The notes under the pieces were generated by a model. It was not told where the DNA came from. It worked only from the letters and a program-made list of their open reading frames with translations, and searched no databases. Positions 1-10,420 of a DNA stretch of 64,000 nucleotides are shown one piece after another. Each line of letters starts with the position of its first letter. Position 1 is the first letter of the stretch. A program made the position numbers and the translations under genes. This DNA is from Lycocorax pyrrhopterus obiensis (Eukaryota > Chordata > Aves > Passeriformes > Paradisaeidae): NCBI GenBank assembly GCA_014706295.1, contig JACSVZ010000022.1:5164830-5228829 (forward strand). Direction: 5' to 3'.

Positions 1-1310
1 CGGGGAAAAATTCTCCCGATGTGTTCTGATGTTGTTGAACAGTCCAGAAGAGGAGAAAAAACTAAAGTCCCAGGAAACCAAAGTTCAGCTTTCCGTCTCA
101 CGCTGGGAAGAGAAGGAGGAAAAAAGAAAAAAAACCCGAAACCGCTGGCTGAAGCAAGCAAGCAGGGTGCTCCCTCCTGCTCCTGCAGCCCGAGAACGCA
201 GAGGAGTGAAATCTCTGTGTCCTTGGGAAACTGTTTTGAAAAAGTTCGTTTGTTTTTTCTTTTCTCCAGCTCAGTTTAAAGGCACAGAAAAGGCACAAAA
301 TTACTTTTTGGGCATAGAGCATGATAGGGGATACACATGATAGAGTCACCCCAAGACAGCAAGAATGAACACTGCACTCAACAAGCCCAAGGGAGGGGAG
401 GTTTCCACCACCTTCCCCTGCGTCCTCCCCATTCTCTTCAGATGGAGGAAAAAGAATAAAAGGGGAAAAAAAATGGATTTTATAAAATCATAAGATGATG
501 TCACTTTTTTGCTTAGGAGAGAATTTTAGATTTGGGTTCTTTTGCACATCTGCTGCCTTTAATTGCAAATAACAAAATGGGGTTTCCTTTATGAAGCCTG
601 GAGGTGACACATGCCCCAGCTGTGTCAAACATCCATAAAATTTGGGTTTCGCCAGAGGTTCCAGTGCCCAAAGTGATGGGCAGTGAGACATACCCAGAGT
701 CCTGCTAAGTCCTCACCCCCACGTGAGCCTTTTCATCATCCAGGAGTCCAGGATTTCAGTTTAAATTATTTTAATGGTTTGGGTTCAGCTGAGAGGCTGA
801 TGAACAGCCCAAAGCCAGAACTGTCCAGGTTCTTCTTGTCCCAACCCTGCTGCATCGTGCTCAGAGCAATGATTCACTGAAGTGCAGCTGGCACGAGGCC
901 CCAGCCACGCTCTGAGCTCCAGCAGTGCCCAGAAAAACAAATCTTGGCAGAAAATTGATTTCCTTGGAGGCAAAAGAAGCTGGCCCAGAAGTTTCCAAGC
1001 AGGAGCTGCTCTGGAAGTCAGGAGGCACGGAGATATCCAGCTTGAGGAAATTAATGCAGGAGGGAGTGCAGTTGTTCAGAGAGGGTTTGGTGAGAGATTT
1101 GCTGCTTTTTTTCTACCAAACCTCCAGCATTTGGTGTGTTTGCAAAGCCCCTGCTCTGGTAGAGTGGCACATGACCGTTGTCCATCTCTCAAGAGAGAGA
1201 GCACAGGGGAAAGAGGTGCCTGTGTGGAAAATCTTGACATTTCCTGCAAAGCAATGGATTGCTTGGGTGTCACTATTTAAAAAAAATTTTAAAATAAAAA
1301 AATAAGTATA
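1..1310. other. Non-coding left edge
   Basis: Purine-rich and AT-rich unique sequence. Short open frames here have no family resemblance. An AT-rich stretch (1276-1310) leads into the microsatellite. Confidence 0.6.
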
Positions 1311-1374
1311 TTATTGTTGTTGTTGTTGTTATTGTTGTTGTTACCATTGTTATTGTTATTATTATTATTATTAT
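1311..1374. repeat. TTG/TTA trinucleotide microsatellite
   Basis: TTG units, a short interruption 'ttacca', then TTG and TTA units. The open frames through it (poly-Asn on the minus strand) are an effect of the repeat. Confidence 0.9.
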
Positions 1375-3074
1375 AGCAGGGTGGAGGCAAGGGCAAGGGC
1401 TCCCTGCTTCTTGCAGCAACGGGAGCACGTGTCCCCAAAACCTGGCTGGCCACAAGCTTCCCTGAACCTGGAGAACTGCTGAGGACGCTGAAAAGCCCCT
1501 CCACTCCAGAGCCCTGAAGCCAAAACTGTCTCCGAGAGAGCAAGACAATCAAATTCCCTTTGAAAAGATCAAAGGGCAAAGCCTCACTTAAAAATGCTCC
1601 AAGTACTTTAGGGCATTTTTCTTCTAAATCTTTTTTCTCACTCAAAACCATTCACTGAACCTCACCCTGGGCTGTTTCACGCCCTCAAACATGGTTTTAG
1701 GGCAAACACCCTGTTCATGACAGTGTTTCACCCAGTTCTTGTTTTATAGCCAACCAAGCATCAAATTTACAGATGCAGGAGCCACAAATGTGCTTTATCC
1801 CCGTGCCAGGAGTTTGGAGCAAGAGCCCTGGGCTCTGCAGTCACTGCTGTGAGCAGTCCTGAAATTAATCCAGATTTTCAAGAACAGGTTGGCAGATTAC
1901 ACCGCCCCAAATGGCAAATCTGTGCCTGCTCATGCACAATCCCATCTTCTGAATCTCCAAGCCCGAATCTCATTGCTCCGGGAAGTTTTGTTATCCACAT
2001 CTTATCTTGACACTGAAGATCTCGAGGAGATAAGGGCTCAGATGCTGCTGATTTTGGACACCAGCACCATCTGCTCCCTGTCCTTATTCACTCTGCATTA
2101 AAGACTAGAAAGCTCTCATGAAGTCAGAAGAAAGAAAAAACCATGGATATGTCGTCTGGGATTCCTACTGTTCGCTGGTAATTAAGTTTGTCACAATCTT
2201 GACAGAGCTGGGAACAATGGAGGGAATCAGAAAGAAAAGGCACAGGGAGGGAAAATATAATAAAGAGTCACTCTGGAGCTTTTTCCTTCTGATTCTGTTG
2301 CCAAAGAAAATGATGAAAGGAAATAACGATGTCTCCATGGTGTTTGCTCTCCAGTTCCACTACAGATATGAATTCAGCCTAACAATTTGTCAATTTTTTT
2401 CCAAGCTCAGGTAATGGCATTCCAATATTTACTGGGCTGCACACCGGTTCCTGGGGTTTCTATCAATTCAAATCCAGGCTCTCCCTCTTTGTCACTCCCT
2501 CTTTGGTGTTTTGTCCCAGTTTTACCCTATCTTTTACTTTGAGAGAGCGAACAGAGCTGAGCCCAGCTCAGCAGCAGTGTCCCAGGGCTGGGCTGAAGGG
2601 CACCTCAACAGAAGGAGCTGCCCATCTGCATCTTCCTGCAGGAAAAAGGGAACCTGCTGCAGTTCATTTGCATCTCTTGCTGTGCTCACTGCAGCTCATC
2701 TGGGCTGGGAAATGCTCTTAGATCATCAGACACGGCGTGCAGGGATGTAGGGGAAGCAGGAGGTGTTGGCAGAGCTTCTCCTGGGTGCTGAGAGCTGCAG
2801 AAACCCAGACCAAGCGGCCCCAGGCTTTGCCCTGCAGCATCCACAGAGTGCAAGAAGGGCACTGCTGCTGGGGCTTCTCCAGTGGAGAGGAGTTTCAGGG
2901 CTGGAAAGGCACATTTCCAGGGAAAACTGCAGCCTTGGTACCAGAAGTGGAGGATACAGGACTGTGGGGGGGTCATTGCCAACGATTACCCCAAGCAGTT
3001 CTGGGCTTGGCCTCATCCCTGCTCTGTCACTGCCCAGCTCTGGGGCTGCTGCTGGCACCTCCCTGTCCGTGGCA
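1375..3074. other. Non-coding, no recognised elements
   Basis: Mixed unique sequence. GC content rises after 2550 but I find no exon signature or known repeat until the CR1 tail. Confidence 0.55.
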
Positions 3075-3155
3075 TCACTGGTGGGCCTGGAAGGGCTGGG
3101 TTCATGGTTGGATCTGGTCTTGGAAGTCTTTTCCAACCTGAACATTTCTATGATT
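3075..3155 (+). repeat. CR1 LINE 3'-end remnant
   Basis: 'ggttggatctggtcttggaa', 'gtcttttccaacctgaacat' and 'tctatgattc' are the CR1 tail in sense. What precedes 3075 is too diverged to call. Confidence 0.7.
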
Positions 3156-3249
3156 CCTGCCTATTTTCCTTTCATTTCCTGGGCCGATTAATAATAATAA
3201 TAATTTGCTCCTTAGTGGAAAATACAGACCCTACCGAAATAACTGCAGG

Positions 3250-3389
3250 GAAGTGAAAATATCCTCAAGGAAACAGGAGGAGAAATGGAGTCTGTCTCAC
3301 CTGTGTCCTCAGAGCAAAACTTCGGGTGGTATTTTCTGTGTATCCCCAACTTCATGGCCAGAGTCGAGGCTGGGTTTGAAAGATGTGGG
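3250..3389 (+). repeat. Inverted repeat, arm A (about 140 bp)
   Basis: It matches the reverse complement of 3880-4016 through blocks such as 'tcacctg-gtcctcagagcaa', 'cttcatggccagagt' and 'gaggctg-gtttgaaa'. Identity is about 80-85% by eye. Confidence 0.85.
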
Positions 3390-3879
3390 CACCACAGAGC
3401 TGCTGCTCTGATGTGCACCTTGTGCTGCCCCACCTCCTTCCAAACTGCTAAATCTGCAGAGGGTTCTCAGAGTGGGCTTTGCGGAGGGCCATGAAAATAG
3501 ATTTATTTTAGAATATTTCCACTTGCCATTACAATTAATCACCAGAACCCAAGGAAAAGGAGTGCAGTTTATGAAAACATCAAGCAGGGAATGTGACTGC
3601 AGGAACCTGACAAATGGGACAGCCACACAGAGAGATGGTTTAGAATAATCCATTTTCATGCCAGCTCCAGTAAAGAGAACAGGGAAAGACTGAGCAGCAT
3701 CCTTCCTCTGACAACCTCCAGAGCATAATCGTGGCCCTCATCTGAAACCTTGCAGCAGCTCCTCAGGATGTTTTTGAAAGACAAGGCACTGTATTTTTCA
3801 AACTCTGTCTCAAGCAGGAAACTCAAAAGAGTCCCTCTGCTGTGAAAAAAGTAAGTGTTCCTCTATAAAAGAAGTTAAT

Positions 3880-4016
3880 CCACATTTTTCAAACTCAGCC
3901 TCAACTCTGGCCATGAAGTTAGGAATACACAGGAAATGCCATCTGAAGTCTTGCTCTGAGGACTCAGGTGAGATGGACTCAGTTTCTCCCCCTTTTCCTT
4001 GGGAATGCTTCCACTT
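3880..4016 (-). repeat. Inverted repeat, arm B (about 137 bp)
   Basis: This is the reverse complement of arm A, 490 bases away. The family is unknown to me; two copies of an old interspersed repeat inserted in opposite directions is the simplest reading. Confidence 0.85.
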
Positions 4017-6514
4017 CCTTCCACCACATCAACAGGCTCCTCTGGGATGCATCTCTGCAAGGTCACCATCATTAACATGTAAGAGAAGTGGGGAGTGGCC
4101 TTTTCTAACCCAGCCTGGGTGTCCCTGCCCCGGTGAAGTGTCCCAACCTCCAAGGTACCTGTGAGGATGATGAAGAGAACAAGGAGGAAGAGAAGATCCC
4201 CTTCTTGTGGTTCCCACTCCCAGGAGAGCAGATGGTTCAGTCAAACAGGGATTCCTTCAGGCTTTCACTGCACACACAAGAAATGCATTTTGTGTCCATC
4301 CAAACCAAATTCTTTTTTGCATCCTGGCAGCTGAGCTGTAAAGGCAAAACAAACAAATGCCCAAAGTGCAGCCCTGCCATGGTCTTTGTTGGGAAATCAG
4401 CTCCTAAACCCCCCGAACGCAGGTGTTTGGGGAAGGCTGTGGGGGTTCTGGAGTTTGCCTCCCTGTGGGACACAGGGATGGAATTCCCATGCCCAGGCAG
4501 GCCAGGGGAGGATGATCCAGAGCCTCATGGCTCTTGTCCAGTCTCTGTGAGAGGCAGGAGAAGATGAGGCAGATTTCCTCTAAGACCTCACTCCAGCCTT
4601 CCAGGACACAGATGGTTGTTTTCTCCTCCTCTGCTTCCCAAAACCTGTGTGTCTCTTCAGCTGCTCCACCCTCTGAGTGCACACACAGCCAGGCCCGAAA
4701 TAATTAGAAGTGCTTTGTGTTTTGAAAACTCACAGACATATTTTGTGGGGTTGGGGTTGGTTGGAAAGACAGAGTGAGTTTTGGAGGGGCTTGGCTCTCT
4801 TTGATCTTCGTGTGCCTCTGGTGACCAACCTGGACAAGTCTTCACACAGCCACACCCCCATTTCCCATTACAAGTTCCAGCCAGAGCTCCTGTGGGGGGA
4901 AGAAGAATCTCCAGAACCATGAAGTGGAGCACTCCTTTCATTCCAGCAGCAGCTCCTTGAGCAGGAACGCCACAGTTCACTGTGAGGAAGTTCATAGTCA
5001 GATTTCACCATGAGTAGTTCATAACCAGAAAAAGGCACACCTGGGACTCCCAAAATGAGTGGTGCCTCCTGAACAGTTCATTATCCAAGGTACAATGCTC
5101 TCTGAACATACTCCTAGCAGGGAGGCTCCCATGGGAAATACATTCCAAGTGGATACACCAAAATCCTCTCCAGCATTCCCCAGCAAGGAATCCCTCAGCT
5201 GGAATCTGCAGAGGGAGGGAGCTCATTGCTCCAACAGCTGAAATTTAATTTGACCTTAATAATTAAACCTCCAAATAACAGCTTTCACATGCCAGCTGAA
5301 CCATTAAATTCCAGGAGTGGATGCAAGCCTTTTTGCACTGAGTGCAGTTTACTCATGTGGAAATTTCCTGGTGCGCTACTGGACTTGTTATTGATGTAAA
5401 TTTTGTGGCACTGATTAAAAATGTTTCTCTTCCCTTTCAGACTATGATAGAATTTGTGAGTTGTTTGGTTGGGTTGGGTTGGTTTTTTTCAGTCCACTTG
5501 GCACTAAGAAATTCCTCGTTGTTTGAGCTGTGCCTCAGCGCTGATGCACAGGACCTCTTCCAGAGATGTTGTTGGAACCGGAGTCACTTCACAGCAGCCT
5601 CAGCTGGAGTCTGTGGGGCTGGTAAAATGGGACAGTGCTGCCTCCAGAACCCCTCTGAGAGTCTTCTCCAGGGCCTTGTTCTGAGCCTCATCCTCCAGGA
5701 TGCACCAGCCAAGAAATGCAGTGGGACCACCATGGCAACTGCACTCCCTGATTGACTCAACCACAGGAAATGAAACCAGAGGATCTTAAATATCGGGTTT
5801 GCTCTTGTTCCTTGCTCTACTCTAATGTCAGTGGTTGTACAACGCAGCCAAACACCTGACCCTGAGTTTGGCTCAGGAATCTTGGCAGCTTTGGATAAAA
5901 CCACTTTGCCATCACATGTGTCAGGCCAGCAGAAAGGCTTCCCACAAGCAGCTCCTTCTGGATCCCAACCACAGACCTCTTTGTTAAATCTAAATCATTT
6001 AAAAGGCACAAGCAAGACCTCTCTAGCTGCCCACACACCCAAATCTGAGTATCTTTACTCATTGAAGAAGTGCACTAATGAAATTGTAATGCACGTGGTA
6101 ATGAATGTACATATTTTCTCGGTAAATTTTGCACAGCTCTAAGTGGCCAAATAAATAATGAATGCCATGGAATAATTTATGTGAGCTCTGTTTCTTACTG
6201 TGCATCTTTTAATTACTGGTATGGACGCATCTCAATGAATTATTGAGAGTCAAAGAATAAATAATATTAAAATTAAAAAGTACACGAGAAGCAAAGTTCA
6301 AATAGACATTTAATTCTACTAACACGCTGCGGCGTAATCCTTGCCCAATAATTGGCAGCAGGAGAGGAAATGTTCCTCCTGGCCAGCTTGAGCTCCATTT
6401 CTTCTGGGCTTTATTTGTGCCTTTCAGTGTTGAAATTCATCAGCTAAAGCTACAGAGATGCTTTTCATCACTGGATCTTCAGAAGGAACTATGTTAATTA
6501 CATTAATTATTTCA
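4017..6514. other. Non-coding; AT-rich block at 6060-6480
   Basis: No gene seen. The last 400 bases are AT-rich and free of repeats ('aataatttatgtgagctctg', 'caatgaattattgagagtc') and could be a conserved non-coding element, which cannot be decided from one sequence. Confidence 0.5.
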
Positions 6515-6642
6515 ATTCTTCCCTGTGAGGGTGCGGAGGCCCTGGCACAGGTTTCCTGTGGCTGCCCCATCCCTGGAAGTGTCCAAGGCCAGGCTGAATG
6601 GGGCTTGGAGCAACCTGGGACAGGAGAAGGTGTCCAGGCCCC
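6515..6642 (+). repeat. CR1 LINE internal fragment
   Basis: 'ttcttccctgtgagggtgcg' and 'gtgtccaaggccaggctgaa' are in CR1 order. It stops before the tail, so it is truncated at its 3' end. Confidence 0.8.
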
Positions 6643-7094
6643 TTTGTGATGCCCTTTGTATAAAACCAACACCAACCTGGAGCATTGCCAGCAGCTTTTC
6701 ACACTCACACAGCTCCTTCAGCAGAGGATTCCACACCACTCGTAGGTTAATTAGCGAAGCTTTACAATTCCCCCATGGAGCTCCAAATTGTCATCCAACT
6801 TTTACAGAGCCAACCAAAGGACAGGGATGTTCTGGGCCTCTAAATGCAGTGGTTGCACAATGTGAGCTGGTTTTGCAGCTGGGACCAGAGGTTAGAAGCA
6901 ACTGGGGGAAATGACCAGTAATTAATGCTGCTGGTCGTTAGCACGCTTGATTGCTCGTTGCTTATGCACTGCAGAGTAATTGTGTGCAATTTGTTATAAG
7001 CTGTGGGTTCCTAAAAGGCGCCGCTGTGGCCTTTGGAAGAACTGCCCCGGATGCTTTGCCCAGGGACATGTTTGCAAACCTTTAGCAGAAGCTA
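6643..7094. other. Non-coding stretch before the LTR cluster
   Basis: Mostly unique, AT-rich sequence. The part after about 7010 could belong to the endogenous retroviral material that follows, but nothing diagnostic is visible. Confidence 0.4.
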
Positions 7095-7583
7095 TGCCTA
7101 AATGCAGTAATCACGCAGGTGCATGACTCTATACACAAGATGGAGAAGTGCAAAGCGTTTATTGCGCAGGAAAATATTCCCTAAATACCAGCACCCAACA
7201 GGATATCACATCATAGAAACAGGAAAGATGTTCACCTCAGTGTCCCCCAATCACCTGGGGTAGTGCACAGACATTGCCTATTATGGTAACAGGTAAACAA
7301 TGCCCTATAAGGTCACAAACTACAATTATCACATCTCATAGGTCCAACACTGTCCAGAAACCCACAATCCTCTCTCAGCCCATCCCCGGTGACCTGGATG
7401 CACTCCCAGGGTCACCTCTGGGTCCAAGAAAGAGGCTCTCTCTCCGGCCCTCAGGGCCTGTCTCTCTTCCAGCACACAGTGCACCCCAACACCTAAAGGC
7501 CTCCCCCATGAGATGCTGAGTGTGTTTCCTGAGTGGATGGTGATGACCAGGATATCAACCATCAGTCAGCTGGTCCTTCTACA
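7095..7583 (-). mobile_element. Candidate retroviral LTR, minus orientation
   Basis: On the minus strand it begins TGTAGAAGGACC, has a TATTTAG-like box and, about 10 bases on, AATAAACG (plus-strand TTTATT at 7158-7163), and ends near 'tttaggca'. The plus-strand right end CTACA mirrors TGTAG. The left boundary is uncertain: 7095, with flanking AGCTA versus AGCAG, or 7103. The family is not identified. Confidence 0.45.
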
Positions 7584-7646
7584 AGCAGAGACTGAATTTT
7601 AAGTTTTCTTTTGTTATGGGGTCAGAACACTACGGAGTCAGAATGT

Positions 7647-7720
7647 TAGAGCCCTTAAGGCTATTCAGAACTAGCAACTGATGTAGAGCCCTTAAGGCTA
7701 TTTAGAATTAATAACTGATG
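7647..7720 (+). repeat. 37-bp tandem direct repeat in retroviral 3' region
   Basis: The two units, 7647-7683 and 7684-7720, both start 'tagagcccttaaggctatt' and end 'aactgatg'. They differ at four positions. Confidence 0.92.
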
Positions 7721-7800
7721 TAGAATTGGGTTTGCTAGATGTATCTCCCATGGCACCGCTGGGGAATCTCTCTGCCTACTTTAAATCAGTGTCTGATTTA

Positions 7801-7837
7801 GATTCTGTTTGGTAACTGGCCATTGCCAAACAGAATC
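7801..7837. repeat. Perfect 12-bp inverted repeat (hairpin) near polypurine tract
   Basis: GATTCTGTTTGG (7801-7812) and CCAAACAGAATC (7826-7837) are exact reverse complements around a 13-base loop. It would form a stable stem in the viral RNA. Confidence 0.9.
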
Positions 7838-7925
7838 CTTATGCTGTGTTTGTTCTCCTTGCTGCAAGGGATCCCGCAGAGGATTACAAACGGTACCTTT
7901 TTGGTCCTAATCAAAAAGGGGGAAT

Positions 7926-8303
7926 TGTGGATGCTGAAAAGCTTTTAGCAGAGAAATTTTCCGGATTTCTGCAGCATTCTGTGAGAGCTCTGCATTTCTC
8001 ACAGAAGCTATGAAAAACACTGCTACGGTTTTGTAAACGAATTCTCTCTATCTTGCACCTGCAGTTGTTATGTAGCTTTGCTATGATATTGGCTGGAAAA
8101 ATATTTTGAAATGGGTGTTGTGGGTTTTAGCCAACCGGTACGGGAGGCGGATGATCAATGACCAATGATCTTACGTCAGTCCATGCGGACCAGGGTATAT
8201 AAACGGGTCTGTATAATAATAAAGGGCCCAGGCCATACCATTCTCTTCCTGGACTTGAATTTTCGTGCCGTGATTTCTCTCCAGCCGTGGTTCAACAGCG
8301 ACA
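7926..8303 (+). mobile_element. 3' LTR of betaretrovirus-like endogenous element
   Basis: The 378 bases start TGTGGATGC, right after a polypurine tract, and end AGCGACA. TATATAAA is at 8196-8203 and AATAAA at 8218-8223, only 14 bases between them, so the poly(A) signal lies before the expected start of transcription, as in viruses with a very short R region. A CRE-like TTACGTCA lies at about 8171. No 5' LTR with the same start is visible upstream. Confidence 0.8.
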
Positions 8304-8454
8304 GAATGAGTGCAGCCACTGCCCTCAGCCCAGCAGGAAGCCTCCAGCCACGACTGCTGCTGGCCTGTCCATCATCCCCTCACTCAGTGCACCGTGATGG
8401 GAACTCTTCATTCCAACCCACTGCCTCTCCCTCCCTCAGCAAACCCATGACCTG

Positions 8455-9012
8455 TGTCGTGGTTTCACCCCAGTCCCTCTTGGCTGCTCAGGCACTCCCC
8501 CACCAGCAGGATCAGGGAGAGAACTGGAAGGGTAAAAGCTGGAAAATTCAAGGGTTGAGATAAAGACAGTTTAAAAGGGGAAGCAAAAGCCGCACACACA
8601 AAGAAAGCAAAAAAAGGAATTAATTCACTGCTTCCCATGGCTGGGCAGGTGTTCAGCACCTCCAGGAGAGCAGGGCCCCCTCTCACAGTGACTTGGGAAG
8701 ACAAAAACCATCACTCCAAATATCCTTCACTTCCACTTTCTTTCCCTCACTTTATTTACTGAGCATGAGGGCTGGAATATCCCTGGGATCAGCTGGGGTC
8801 ACCTGTCCTGGCTGTGTCCCCCCCAGCCTCCCACGCACCCCCAGCCCCTCCCCAGTGTGGCTGTAGGAGAGGCAGGAAAGGCCTTGGCTCTGTGCAAACT
8901 CAGTAACAACAAAAATATCTGTATTATCAACCCTGTGTTCAGCACAAACCCAAAGCACAGCCCAAACCAGCCGCTGGGAAGGGACTGAATTCTAACCCAG
9001 CCCAAAGCAGCA
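8455..9012 (-). mobile_element. Solo LTR of ERVL type, minus orientation
   Basis: From 'tgtcgtggtttcaccccag' through 'gggttgagataaagacagtt', 'tttatttactgagcatgag', 'tcctggctgtgtccccccc' and 'gttcagcacaaacccaaagc' to 'cccagcccaaagcagca'. I recognise this order from an abundant avian ERVL LTR family (recall, not searched). The usual TATATA is degraded to TATTTA. No clear target duplication, and no coding region adjoins it. Confidence 0.75.
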
Positions 9013-9994
9013 CTCTGTGGCACCCTGAATGATGGATTCATCCACGAGATCCATCCTGGGCAGGATGCTCATGGTGACATTGCCTTCCCCACGGTCCAAC
9101 CAGGAAATATCGCACTGGACAGTGCAGCCAAGGCTCAGGTCCCCCCGAGCAGCTCCAGCGCCACATCCCACAGCTCCCCCAGCTCCAAGCCGAGCTTCCA
9201 GGCCGAGCATGGGCTGCCCCAGGTGCCCACTGGCACAGCTCAGCTCTGCAGAGCAGCTTTTCCTATCAGGAGCTGGTCAGTGGTTTGATCATTTATTAAA
9301 TTATTAGCACGTGTGGGAAACAGGTCAGCGATCAGATCCTGCCTTGGAAATCCCAAGTCCAGATCCCTGCTCTGCACTTGTGGGTGTATCCATGGGGACC
9401 AGGAGCTGCTTGCCCAGAACGAACTGGGGCACCAAGCCCAGTCTCTGATGAGGGACAAAACTCCCCGTGCCTGCTCATGGAGTGATCCCACCCCGGCCCA
9501 GCAAACAAACACCAGGGGAGTGAGACAGACTGGAAGTGACATTCTTAAATGGTGTCACTTCCAATTACTCTTTGTGCCTGCAGAATGAGAAGAACTATTT
9601 TTAAGTTATGTTGGAGATTTGTTTTCAAGCTTTTCCAAGGTATATCAAGCATTTTCCTTTCCGAGATGTCACAGCTCACGCTTTTGATCCTTTTTATGAC
9701 TTGCCTTTGCTTTTCTTCCTTTTTTCTTTCTCCTGTCATATCCCAAACATTCACCAATTTTCCTCACAAAGACAGTATCCACTTGGGATTTTTTTATAAA
9801 AGATTTTCCTGTGGAAATTCTCAGTGAACAGTTAATTCTTTGGCCAGCTCTACAAATGGAAAATACTTGAGAGAAGAGCAGCAACGTGTGGACAACTCCA
9901 ACACAGACACACAAAATATCCTTAAGACAAACTAGTTTTCAAACAAAGATGCAAAAATAAATTGCAATTTGCAAATGCACTGAAGGTAAAATTC
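9013..9994. other. Non-coding, no recognised elements
   Basis: Unique sequence, moderately GC-rich to 9520 and then T-rich. No exon is supported. Confidence 0.55.
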
Positions 9995-10420
9995 ACCCAC
10001 AGAAAGGTTTGGGTTGGAAGGGACCTTAAAGCTCATCCCATTCCATGGGCCCAGGGACACCTTCCACTATCCCAGGTTGCTCCAAGCCCCATCCAACCCG
10101 GCCTTGGACACTTCCAGGGATCCAGGGGCAGCCACAGCTTCTCTGGGCACCCTGTGCCAGGGCCTCACCACCCTCACAGGGAACAATTCCTTCCTATCCA
10201 ACCTAGATTTCCCCTCTTTCAGTTTGATCCTATTCCCCCTCGTCCTGTCACTACAGTTCTTGAGGAAGAGTCGCTCTCCTGCTTCCCTGCAGCCCCTTCA
10301 CACACTGGAAGGGTGCTGGGAGGTCTCCACATAACCTTCTCCTCTCCAGGTTCAACTTCCCCAGCCTGCCCCCACAGGGAAGGTGCTCCAGTCCCCTTGC
10401 CAACATCCCCACCTGGTTCC
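9995..10420 (-). repeat. CR1 LINE fragment
   Basis: 'cagaaaggtttgggttggaa', 'ccaacccggccttggacact' and 'ccctgtgccagggcctcacc' in order. The long open frame on the opposite strand comes from the repeat and is not a gene. Confidence 0.9.

Larger units (their letters stand above)
7584..7925 (+). mobile_element. 3' internal end of an endogenous retrovirus, with polypurine tract
   Basis: The segment ends in AAAAAGGGGGAAT (7913-7925), a classic polypurine tract directly before the TG of the LTR at 7926. Before it are a 37-bp tandem repeat and a 12-bp perfect stem. No intact reading frame remains. The tract resembles those of betaretrovirus/ERVK-type elements. The 5' part of the element is missing from this place. 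Confidence 0.7.

Noticed and set aside
1289..1651. Poly-asparagine open frame on minus strand
   Set aside because: Translation of the TTG/TTA microsatellite.
7010..7094. Cys-rich short frame resembling a retroviral zinc knuckle
   Set aside because: The Cys/His spacing does not fit CX2CX4HX4C and it is too short; chance resemblance.
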